Source: an uncultured Pseudorhodobacter sp. (GTDB lineage Bacteria; Pseudomonadota; Alphaproteobacteria; Rhodobacterales; Rhodobacteraceae). From it: a stretch of DNA of 13,845 nt. This document shows, in pieces, positions 1-6,707 of this stretch (within the stretch, counting starts at the first letter, position 1; each line of letters starts with the position of its first letter). The stretch is from NCBI GenBank assembly GCA_937910975.1, contig CALEMZ010000482.1, positions 1 to 13,845 of the forward strand, written 5' to 3'. The notes under the pieces are model-generated. The model was not told the origin of the DNA. It did not search any database and was given only the letters and a program-made list of their open reading frames with translations. Made by a program: the position numbers and the translations under genes.

Positions 1-2
1 AC

Positions 3-596
3 TTAGAGACCGATGAGCTGCTGTTTTTCCCCTTCCTCTACTGGCCGATCACGGTAGATCAGCCCGCCCCCTCCGCCGCCGCCTATGGCAAGTTGAACCG
101 CTATTTGCGCACCGGGGGGATGATCTTGTTTGACACCCGCGACGGTGACATCTCTGGTTCTGCGCAAACGCCTGAGGCGCGGTATCTGCAACTTCTGGCG
201 GCCCCCTTGGACATCCCGCCGCTTGATATTTTGCCCGATGACCACGTGTTGACCCGCAGCTTCTACCTGCTCCAAGATTTTCCGGGTCGCTACAACCACC
301 GCGACCTGTGGGTCGAGGCCGCCCCCCCGGATGCCGAGCTGGCCGAGGGTATGCCTTTTCGTAACCTCAACGATGGAGTGACTCCGGTGGTGATTGGCGG
401 CAATGACTGGGCCGCCGCTTGGGCGCAGGACGCGCGCGGTGCGCCGATGTTCCCTGTCGGTCGTGGCCATGCGGGCGAACGCCAGCGCGAGATTGCCACG
501 CGCTTTGGTATTAACCTGATCATGCATGTGCTGACCGGGAATTATAAATCCGATCAGGTGCATGTGCCTGCCCTGCTCGAAAGGCTTGGCCAATGA
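3..596 (+). CDS. DUF4159 domain membrane protein, 3' part only
   Basis: This is the C-terminal part (197 residues visible) of a gene that enters from the left edge; the frame is open from base 3 to the TGA at 594-596, and no start codon lies in the window. The sequence is recognised as DUF4159 by GGMILFDTRDGD, the DHVLTRSFYLL stretch, PVVIGGNDWAAAWA and the ending RFGINLIMHVLTGNYKSDQ. In alphaproteobacteria full-length members are large (about 900 residues) and carry two N-terminal BatA-like membrane helices before this domain. They usually follow moxR (AAA ATPase) and DUF58 genes, so those are expected just outside the window. The visible part has no membrane helix and should lie in the periplasm or cytoplasm as a glutamine amidotransferase-like fold. 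The molecular function is unknown. The stop overlaps the next start (ATGA, 593-596), so the two are probably translationally coupled. Confidence 0.88.
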   Translation, partial: LETDELLFFPFLYWPITVDQPAPSAAAYGKLNRYLRTGGMILFDTRDGDISGSAQTPEARYLQLLAAPLDIPPLDILPDDHVLTRSFYLLQDFPGRYNHRDLWVEAAPPDAELAEGMPFRNLNDGVTPVVIGGNDWAAAWAQDARGAPMFPVGRGHAGERQREIATRFGINLIMHVLTGNYKSDQVHVPALLERLGQ

Positions 597-2668
597 CCGG
601 AACGCTGATCCTTGACCCGCTGATCCCAATGATCGCGCTTTATGTGCTGGCAGGTGCTGCGCTGTTGATCGTGGGTTACGGCTTGTGGCGCGGGCTTGCG
701 GGCTGGGCGCTGCGCGGGCTTGGGGCCATGGCCCTGCTGGCCGCCATCGCCAACCCTGCATTGCAGCGCGAAGACCGCGAACCCCTGTCTGATATCGTCA
801 TCGCCGTGGTTGATGAAAGCGCCAGCCAGCGTATCGGCACAAGGCCCTCCCAGTCCGCCACCGCCCTTGCCCGCGTGCAGGCCGAAGTGGCGGCGCTGGA
901 AAATACTGAGTTGCGCATCATCCGCCTTGGCGATGGCGAGGGCGACAACGGCACCCAACTGATGACAGCGCTCTCCGAGGCACTGGCCGAAGAGCCGCGC
1001 GCACGCGTGGCCGGTGCAATTCTTATTACCGATGGCCAAGCCCATGATCTGACGCTTGCCCCCAACCTGCCTGCTCCTTTGCATGTTCTGCTGACAGGCG
1101 AGGCACAGGATTGGGACCGCCGCCTGATCGTGAAGAACGCCCCCTCCTTCGCCATTCTCGGCGAGTCTGTTACGTTGACCTTGCGCATTGATGATCAGGG
1201 TAAAGTGCCGAAAGATATCGCGGGCAGCGCCATGATTTCTGTCGCGATTGGTGACGAAGAGCCGCAAAGCTACCGCGTACCAGTGGGCGAAGATCTCGAT
1301 CTTCCTGTCAACTTGCCGCATGGTGGCCTGAACGTGCTGCAATTTCAGGTGGCGGCAACTGAGGGCGAGTTGACGGACCGCAACAACGGTGCCGTGGTGC
1401 AAATCAATGGTGTGCGTGACCGGCTGCGCGTGCTGCTGGTTTCGGGTGAGCCGCATGCAGGTGAACGCGTCTGGCGCAACCTGTTGAAATCTGACCCATC
1501 GGTTGATCTCGTACATTTCACCATCCTGCGCCCGCCGGAAAAGCAAGATGGCATCCCAGTCTCCGAACTTTCGCTGATCGCCTTTCCGACCCGTGAATTG
1601 TTTGTGGAAAAGATCGACGAGTTTGATCTGATCATATTTGATCGCTACCGGCTGCGCGGCATCTTGCCCAACGCCTATCTGCATAACGTGCGCGATTACG
1701 TCACACGGGGCGGCACGGTTCTGGTTGCTGCCGGGCCGGAATTTGGCTCGGCTGATAGCCTTTGGCGGTCATCCTTGGGTGAGATTGTGCCCGTGGATGC
1801 GACAAGCCGGGTGTTTGAGGAGGGCTTCAAGCCTGCCCTCACTGATCTTGGCAAGCGCCACCCCGTCACCGCAGGCCTGGAAAAACTGGCGCCGGAAGCC
1901 GGCTGGGGCCGCTGGTTTCGCCAGATCGGCCTGACGCAGAAATCCGGGCAGGCCGTGATGTCGGGCATTGATGGCCAACCCTTGCTGGTGCTTGACCGGG
2001 TGGGGGAGGGGCGCATCGCTGTGCTCGGCTCTGATCACATTTGGCTTTGGGGCCGTGGCTATGAGGGGGGCGGGCCGCAGCTTGAACTGCTCCGCCGCCT
2101 CGCGCATTGGATGATGAAAGAGCCGGAGTTGGAGGAGGAAGCTCTCGTTGCCTCTGCGGCAGGCCAACGGCTGACGGTGACGCGCCGTACCATCGGCGAT
2201 GCCCCCGGCCCGGTCACGATCACCGGCCCCGATGGCACCCAAACGGAGCTTGCCATGCCTGAAATAGCCCTCGGCCGCTATTCCGCGCAGTATGACGCGC
2301 CGGAAATGGGGCTTTACAAGCTGGCGCAGGGCGTACTTTCCACCGTAATGGCGCTTGGCCCCTCGGCCCCTAAGGAGTTCGAGGAAACCATCGCCAGCGG
2401 CGATAAGCTGGAACCCATCGTCACCCCCATGCGCGGCGGTATCTTGTGGCTGGAGGAGGGTACTCCCGATATCCGTTCGGTAGGGATTGGCCGCGTTGCC
2501 GCAGGCCGTGGCTGGATCGGTATAACCCCGCGTGGCGCTTACCTGACGCAAGATATCCGTGTTGCAGCCCTGCTGCCTGGCTGGGTATGGCTGTTGCTGG
2601 CTTCCGGGTTGGCACTGGCGGCATGGCTGGTCGAAGGGCGGCGCGGCAGCAAAGCCAAAGCCCCTTGA
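593..2668 (+). CDS. Membrane protein with VWA-like and GATase1-like regions, downstream partner of DUF4159 protein
   Basis: A 691-residue protein of unknown molecular function. Two hydrophobic segments are seen near the N-terminus (about residues 12-32 and 38-54) and one at the C-terminus (about 660-680, followed by the basic tail EGRRGSKAKAP). The large middle would thus sit on one side of the membrane. Residues about 66-170 resemble a von Willebrand A fold: AVVDESASQ at 71-79 gives a D-x-S-x-S (D74, S76, S78) metal-site motif, and ILITDGQ at 143-149 is the usual second motif. Residues about 278-480 (RVLLVSGEP, then FDLIIFDRYRL and GGTVLVAAGPEFG) resemble the glutamine amidotransferase-like domain found in many such proteins, without an evident catalytic Cys. 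The ATG overlaps the stop of the DUF4159 gene, which marks it as the next gene of that operon. Families of this kind are linked to MoxR chaperones and cell-envelope stress; that role is inference. Confidence 0.85.
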   Translation: MTGTLILDPLIPMIALYVLAGAALLIVGYGLWRGLAGWALRGLGAMALLAAIANPALQREDREPLSDIVIAVVDESASQRIGTRPSQSATALARVQAEVAALENTELRIIRLGDGEGDNGTQLMTALSEALAEEPRARVAGAILITDGQAHDLTLAPNLPAPLHVLLTGEAQDWDRRLIVKNAPSFAILGESVTLTLRIDDQGKVPKDIAGSAMISVAIGDEEPQSYRVPVGEDLDLPVNLPHGGLNVLQFQVAATEGELTDRNNGAVVQINGVRDRLRVLLVSGEPHAGERVWRNLLKSDPSVDLVHFTILRPPEKQDGIPVSELSLIAFPTRELFVEKIDEFDLIIFDRYRLRGILPNAYLHNVRDYVTRGGTVLVAAGPEFGSADSLWRSSLGEIVPVDATSRVFEEGFKPALTDLGKRHPVTAGLEKLAPEAGWGRWFRQIGLTQKSGQAVMSGIDGQPLLVLDRVGEGRIAVLGSDHIWLWGRGYEGGGPQLELLRRLAHWMMKEPELEEEALVASAAGQRLTVTRRTIGDAPGPVTITGPDGTQTELAMPEIALGRYSAQYDAPEMGLYKLAQGVLSTVMALGPSAPKEFEETIASGDKLEPIVTPMRGGILWLEEGTPDIRSVGIGRVAAGRGWIGITPRGAYLTQDIRVAALLPGWVWLLLASGLALAAWLVEGRRGSKAKAP

Positions 2669-2852
2669 CGTCAAGTTAGTTTGCCCAAGGCCCGGCCCTG
2701 CCAGCCTTGCGCCATAGAGACGGCTTAACGGTGCTTGTAGGTAACGGGCCACGCTGGAGGTTGAACTCTGACCCGGACGCGCTTCGCGCTGAAACATGAC
2801 AGATTATAGTTCGCGTTCGAAATCAGACACCCGCTGATTGAGAGGCCACAGA

Positions 2853-2871
2853 GGCAGGGTATGACCCTGCC
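2853..2871. terminator. Perfect 8-bp hairpin between convergent gene ends
   Basis: GGCAGGGT and ACCCTGCC form a perfect 8-bp stem with a 3-base loop. It lies between the end of the 691-residue protein gene (2668) and the end of the minus-strand DUF599 gene (2897), 26 bases past the latter's stop. No T-run follows on either strand, so it is at best a weak or Rho-assisted end, or an mRNA 3' stabiliser. The rest of 2669-2896 shows no credible gene; a CAAGGC/GCCTTG pair at 2686-2709 could be a second weak hairpin. Confidence 0.35.
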
Positions 2872-2896
2872 ACGCGCGCAGCAGCATCAAGAATAC

Positions 2897-3598
2897 TCAG
2901 TTTGGGGATTGCTTCAGGATAATCTGGCGCGAGGCGCTGACAAACTCGCGCCGCAACAGCACTGCAATCGTTACCAATACCGTGATGATTAGCCCATAGG
3001 CACCCAACAACCACCCCAGCGCCCCAAGCGCGAAATAGATTGATCGCAGGCCCCGGTTGAAACTGCGCGCTGCGGTGATGTTGATCTCGGCGGCATCAGC
3101 GGCACGGGTGTAGGCGTCGGCATGCTCCGGCTCATTCGGCACGGCAGCCATCATGATGGTGCAATAGCCAAACAGCCGATGCGCCCAGATGAATTTCAAT
3201 AGCGCATTGGCCACAAACAGCAGCACCAATCCCAGCTTTAGTTCCAGCACCACCCCTTGCGTCTCAAGCGTCAGGTCGGCGGCCAGCATATCCAACCCTT
3301 CCCGATTGCCGATCACTGCGATACCGCCGCCCAGCGTGATCATGCAGGCGCTGGCAAAAAACGCCGTGCCTTGGCGCAAGCTGTCCATCACTGTCGCGTC
3401 AAAGATGCGCGGTTGGCGGGTGACGAATTGTATCATCCAATCACGCCGATACTGCGCCATCAGCATCGTGACCGAAGGGCGACTTGCGGGCGGGTGTTCA
3501 ATCACCCAGCCAATCAGGACCGAACAGGCCAGCAGGAATGTAACTGCGCCTATGTCCAGAGCCGTGAAGGCAGGAAGCGTGAAGGGTGATGTTATCAA
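2897..3598 (-). CDS. DUF599 family integral membrane protein
   Basis: The protein has about 233 residues if started at the TTG at 3598-3596. I chose that start because GAAAGG lies 9 bases upstream of it and because DUF599 proteins are usually about 220-240 residues and begin shortly before the first helix. The longer frame to an ATG at 3700 adds 34 residues that do not look like a signal or helix and would overlap the glcD promoter region. The sequence shows the DUF599 pattern: an N-terminal helix (TALDIGAVTFLLACSVLIGW), the conserved central stretch with MLMAQYRRDWM, then helices around FFASACMITLGGGIAVIG, LGLVLLFVANALLKFIWAHR and, at the end, LGWLLGAYGLIITVLVTIAV. About four membrane segments are expected, in the inner membrane. 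Function is unknown. It is divergent from glcD and convergent to the gene on its other side, so it is probably transcribed alone. Confidence 0.82.
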   Translation of the reverse strand: MITSPFTLPAFTALDIGAVTFLLACSVLIGWVIEHPPASRPSVTMLMAQYRRDWMIQFVTRQPRIFDATVMDSLRQGTAFFASACMITLGGGIAVIGNREGLDMLAADLTLETQGVVLELKLGLVLLFVANALLKFIWAHRLFGYCTIMMAAVPNEPEHADAYTRAADAAEINITAARSFNRGLRSIYFALGALGWLLGAYGLIITVLVTIAVLLRREFVSASRQIILKQSPN

Positions 3599-3689
3599 AA
3601 CGATTTGCCTTTCGAAATTGGCGTCTTGCAGCCTATAGCGCGAAAACCCATGGGCCAAAACGCAATACTGCGAAATGCCAAACCAAGAC

Positions 3690-3718
3690 TTGATCTGCAT
3701 TGAAATTGGTTATATAAA
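3690..3718 (+). promoter_or_regulatory. Sigma70-type promoter of the glycolate oxidase operon
   Basis: TTGATC at 3690-3695 and TATAAA at 3713-3718 are separated by 17 bases, close to the TTGACA-17-TATAAT consensus. Transcription would begin near 3725, giving a leader of about 25 bases before glcD. A possible operator surrounds it: AACCAA at 3681-3686 mirrors TTGGTT at 3706-3711, and a third half-site ACCAG lies at 3722-3726. GntR/FadR-type regulators such as GlcC bind sites built from GGT and ACC halves, but the spacing here is not canonical. Confidence 0.55.
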
Positions 3719-3751
3719 TTTACCAGTTAGGCTGAATTGGGAGGGGCTGCC

Positions 3752-5185
3752 ATGGAAATGCCAAAGGTTGACGCAGCGATTGTCGCGCGCAAACCTGCGA
3801 TTGTGGCCGCTTTGCAAGGGGTGCTGCCCCATGATGCCGTTATCTTTGATGAGGCCGCAGTGCGTGTCTATGAATGCGATGCGCTGACGGCCTATCGCTG
3901 CCCGCCGCTGGCCGCCGTGTTGCCCCGCACCACAGCCGAAGTGGCCGCTGTGCTGCGTATATGTTCCCAGATGGGCGTGCCGGTTGTGCCGCGCGGCTCA
4001 GGCACCAGCCTTGCGGGCGGGGCGCTGCCTACTGCCGATTGCGTAGTATTGGGTGTGGCGCGGCTGAACGATGTGCTGGAAACGGACTATGATAACCGCT
4101 TTATTCGCGTACAATCGGGCCGCACCAACCTTTCGGTGACGGGGGCTGTGGAAAGTGACGGGTTCTTTTATGCACCCGATCCTTCCAGCCAGTTGGCCTG
4201 TGCGATTGCGGGCAATATCGCGATGAACTCTGGCGGGGCGCATTGCCTGAAATATGGGGTGACGACGAACAACCTGCTGGGTGTGACGCTCGTGCTGATG
4301 GATGGCACCGTGCTGGAGATTGGCGGCGCGCATCTGGATGCACCGGGGTTGGACCTTTTGGGTGTGATCTGCGGGTCCGAGGGGCAATTGGGCGTGGTGA
4401 CAGAGGCGACGCTGCGCATTTTGCCAAAACCCGAAGGCGCGCGCCCGGTTCTGATGGGGTTTGACAGCAATGAGGTGGCAGGCGAATGCGTGTCTGACAT
4501 CATCAGGGCGGGTATCTTGCCTGTCGCGATTGAATTCATGGACCGCCCCTGCATTGAGGCAACCGAGGCTTTTGCCAAAGCTGGCTATCCGATGTGTGAG
4601 GCGCTGCTGATTGTCGAGGTCGAAGGCTCTGCCGCCGAGATCGACGAACAGCTTGCGCTGATCATGGAGATTGCACAGCGCCACAACCCGGTTGAACTGC
4701 GCCAAAGTCAATCGGATGAGGAAAGCAAAAAGATCTGGCTGGGCCGAAAATCCGCCTTTGGCGCGATGGGGCAGATCAATGATTACATGTGTCTGGATGG
4801 CACGATCCCGGTTTCATCCCTGCCTTATGTGCTGCGGCGCATTGGCGAGATGAGCCGTGAATATGGGCTGGATGTGGCCAATGTGTTCCATGCGGGGGAT
4901 GGCAATATGCACCCGCTGATCTTGTTTGATGCCAATAAACCCGGCGATCTGGAGCTGTGCGAGGCCTTTGGTGCGGATATTCTGAAGCTATGCGTCGAGG
5001 TTGGCGGTTGTTTGACCGGGGAACATGGCGTGGGGATTGAGAAACGCGATCTGATGAAGGTGCAGTTTGCGCCCGAAGATATGGAGGCGCAGCTTTGGGT
5101 GAAGGATGTGTTTGACCCGAAATGGTTGCTGAACCCTGCCAAGGTGTTTCCGCTGGATGTAACAGCCAGCCGTCGTGCTGGTTGA
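3752..5185 (+). CDS. glcD: Glycolate oxidase FAD-binding subunit GlcD
   Basis: FAD subunit of glycolate oxidase, which oxidises glycolate to glyoxylate and passes electrons on to the GlcF iron-sulfur subunit. The start is the ATG at 3752, because GGGAGGGG at 3739-3746 is well placed; the protein has 477 residues, near the usual 480-500. The N-terminal FAD-binding (PCMH-type) domain shows PRGSGTSLAGGALP (80-93), PDPSSQL with the following GNIAMNSGGAHC (142-165) and GSEGQLGVVTEATLRILPKP (208-227). The C-terminal domain shows VFHAGDGNMHP (378-388) and GEHGVGIEKRDLM (423-435), with the His residues that bind metal and substrate in this VAO/PCMH family (H380, H387, H425). It ends with DPKWLLNPAKVFP, typical of the family. 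D-lactate or D-2-hydroxyglutarate dehydrogenases share this fold, but the glcE and glcF neighbours make GlcD the best call. Confidence 0.95.
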   Translation: MEMPKVDAAIVARKPAIVAALQGVLPHDAVIFDEAAVRVYECDALTAYRCPPLAAVLPRTTAEVAAVLRICSQMGVPVVPRGSGTSLAGGALPTADCVVLGVARLNDVLETDYDNRFIRVQSGRTNLSVTGAVESDGFFYAPDPSSQLACAIAGNIAMNSGGAHCLKYGVTTNNLLGVTLVLMDGTVLEIGGAHLDAPGLDLLGVICGSEGQLGVVTEATLRILPKPEGARPVLMGFDSNEVAGECVSDIIRAGILPVAIEFMDRPCIEATEAFAKAGYPMCEALLIVEVEGSAAEIDEQLALIMEIAQRHNPVELRQSQSDEESKKIWLGRKSAFGAMGQINDYMCLDGTIPVSSLPYVLRRIGEMSREYGLDVANVFHAGDGNMHPLILFDANKPGDLELCEAFGADILKLCVEVGGCLTGEHGVGIEKRDLMKVQFAPEDMEAQLWVKDVFDPKWLLNPAKVFPLDVTASRRAG

Positions 5186-5192
5186 GAACGCT

Positions 5193-5260
5193 GGGGGGCT
5201 GTCTGCCCCCCAACAGGGTTTGCCGACTGGCAAACCCTTCCCCCCTGAGGATATTTTTGA
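5193..5260 (+). repeat. Double-hairpin intergenic element between glcD and glcE
   Basis: The first hairpin pairs GGGGGG (5193-5198) with CCCCCC (5206-5211). The second has a perfect 10-bp stem, AGGGTTTGCC (5215-5224) with GGCAAACCCT (5229-5238), and a 4-base loop. A second C6 tract (5240-5245) can also pair with the same G6, closing a larger structure around the second hairpin, so two alternative folds exist. CTGAGGATATTTTTGA follows. From memory, hairpins followed by GAGGATATTTTT are common between genes in Rhodobacterales, so this may be a dispersed family copy; I cannot check that here. It lies inside the operon, so it may act as an attenuator or processing site. Confidence 0.6.
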
Positions 5261-5281
5261 ATAGATGAAAGAGCCGAGCGC

Positions 5282-6397
5282 ATGAAACCTGCCAATGAGA
5301 TGGAACTTGCCGAGGCGATCCGGGCTGCGAATGGGCCTTTGCGGATTGTTGGCGGCGGCACCCGCGCCATTGGGCGGATGCCTGCGGGTGAGGTGTTGGA
5401 AACAGCCGGGTTTTCGGGGATTTCGCTTTATGAGCCGGGGGCTTTGACCATCGTTGCCGGGGCGGGGACGCCTTTGGCTGATATCGAGGCGGAGCTGGCC
5501 AAGGGTGGGCAGCGCCTTTCGTTTGAAGTGCCCGATATGCGGGGGCTTTTGGGGCGGTCGGGTGCCTCGACCATTGGCGGAGTTGTGGCATGCAATGCCT
5601 CAGGCCCGCGCCGTATTCAGGCTGGGGCTTGCCGCGACAGCCTGATCGGGGTGCGTTTTGTCGATGGGGCGGGTGCCGTGATCAAGAACGGGGGGCGCGT
5701 GATGAAGAATGTCACGGGCTATGATCTGGTCAAGCTGATGGCGGGGGCGCAGGGCACGCTTGGGGTGCTTACAGAAGTGTCCTTCAAGGTGCTGCCGCGG
5801 CCAGAGGTTGAGGCGACGCTGATCCGCGACGGGCTGGACCCGGCGGCTGCGGTGGTCGCCATGTCAAAGGCGCTGGGTTCGCCCTTTGAGGTGACGGGTG
5901 CGGGTTATATTGGCGGTCAGGTGCGGTTGCGCATCGAAGGGATGGCGGGTTCGGTCGCTTACCGGCAGACGGCCTTGGCCAAACTGTTGGGGCCGGGCTG
6001 GGGGCTGGCGGAGGCTGGGCAAAGTGCGGACCTTTGGGCTGAAATCCGCGATGTGGCTCCCTTTGTGGGCAAGCCAGGTGCGGTGTGGCGGATTTCGGTG
6101 AAACCGTCCGATATGCCGGGGCTGTTGGCGCTTTTGGGCGATACGCAGACCTTTTGCGATTGGGGCGGCGGGCTGATCTGGGCGCTTGTACCCGAGGAAG
6201 GCGATGCGATGGCGGGGGTGCTGCGCGCCTATCTGAACGCGCTTGGTGGCCATGCTACGTTGGTCCGTGCCTCAGAAGCCATGCTGGCCGAGGTTCCGGT
6301 CTTTCACCCTGAACCCGCAGCTGTGGCCGCCCTCACTGCGGGCTTGCGCGCAAAATTTGACCCACGTGGGGTCTTGAACCATGGGTTGATGGAGTAA
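5282..6397 (+). CDS. glcE: Glycolate oxidase FAD-binding subunit GlcE
   Basis: Second flavin-binding subunit of glycolate oxidase, 371 residues (family about 350-410). The FAD-binding half is visible: RIVGGGTR (21-28), the RSGASTIGG segment (92-100) followed by ACNASGPRRIQAG (103-115), and NVTGYDLVKLMAGAQGTLG (143-161) leading into VLTEVSFKVLPRPE. The C-terminal half is more variable but ends in FDPRGVLNHGLME, which resembles the last segment of GlcD-like proteins. The start at ATG 5282 has a weak GAAAGAG Shine-Dalgarno sequence about 9 bases upstream, after the double-hairpin element. It follows glcD by 96 bases and precedes a small membrane protein by 3 bases, so it sits in the same operon. 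GlcE lacks the C-terminal His motifs of GlcD, as expected for the family. Confidence 0.94.
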   Translation: MKPANEMELAEAIRAANGPLRIVGGGTRAIGRMPAGEVLETAGFSGISLYEPGALTIVAGAGTPLADIEAELAKGGQRLSFEVPDMRGLLGRSGASTIGGVVACNASGPRRIQAGACRDSLIGVRFVDGAGAVIKNGGRVMKNVTGYDLVKLMAGAQGTLGVLTEVSFKVLPRPEVEATLIRDGLDPAAAVVAMSKALGSPFEVTGAGYIGGQVRLRIEGMAGSVAYRQTALAKLLGPGWGLAEAGQSADLWAEIRDVAPFVGKPGAVWRISVKPSDMPGLLALLGDTQTFCDWGGGLIWALVPEEGDAMAGVLRAYLNALGGHATLVRASEAMLAEVPVFHPEPAAVAALTAGLRAKFDPRGVLNHGLME

Positions 6398-6400
6398 GCG

Positions 6401-6706
6401 ATGTCGAGCCTGATTTTTGTTATCCTGCCTTTGGCAATATATTTTTCGCTGGCCACCTTGCCACCCGGGCGGCAGGCGCTCATTGGCCTTGGCGTGGCTA
6501 TCGCGCTGATCGCTTTGGCCCGGTTTATCGTTCCCGAGGCTCAAGGCCTGACCCGCCTTGCCCTTACAGGCATTGCTATGGCCGCGGTGGCGCAGGGCTT
6601 GCGTGCCGCTTTGGGTGCGCGCCTGCCGCGAGCCATGTATTTCGCGCTGCTGGGGTTATTGCCGCTGCTGACTCTGCTTATCCTCACCTTCAGCATCGGA
6701 GCCTGA
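6401..6706 (+). CDS. Small four-helix membrane protein in the glycolate oxidase operon
   Basis: A 101-residue protein I do not recognise by family. It is almost entirely hydrophobic, with probable helices at about 3-20, 24-44, 50-70 and 79-98 separated by short charged turns (PPGRQ, ARFIVPEAQ, GARLPR). There is no cleavable signal, no cysteine pair and no cofactor motif. It starts 3 bases after the glcE stop and ends 1 base before the glcF ATG, so its synthesis is tied to the two enzyme subunits. The position suggests an inner-membrane anchor or quinone-side partner for the otherwise soluble GlcDEF complex; this is inference. A small transporter is unlikely at this length. The gene is probably real because its base composition and spacing match the operon. 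Confidence 0.8.
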   Translation: MSSLIFVILPLAIYFSLATLPPGRQALIGLGVAIALIALARFIVPEAQGLTRLALTGIAMAAVAQGLRAALGARLPRAMYFALLGLLPLLTLLILTFSIGA

Positions 6707-6707
6707 C

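Noticed and set aside
554..1684. Long open frame of 376 codons on the minus strand
   Set aside because: It lies wholly antisense to the DUF4159 and 691-residue genes, has no family resemblance, and is explained by high third-position GC. The same holds for minus-strand frames at 1769-2797, 3998-4711 and 4776-5591, and for plus-strand frames at 11842-12536.
2664..2675. Perfect 12-base palindrome CTTGACGTCAAG across a stop codon
   Set aside because: A palindrome of six-base halves is expected about three times by chance in a window this size, and it does not fit an FNR-type site, which needs a spacer.
2815..2824. GTTCGAAATC, like the T-loop of a tRNA
   Set aside because: No acceptor stem, anticodon arm or matching T-stem can be drawn around it.
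3752..5185. D-lactate or D-2-hydroxyglutarate dehydrogenase
   Set aside because: The fold is shared, but glcE and glcF follow in the same operon, which points to glycolate oxidase.
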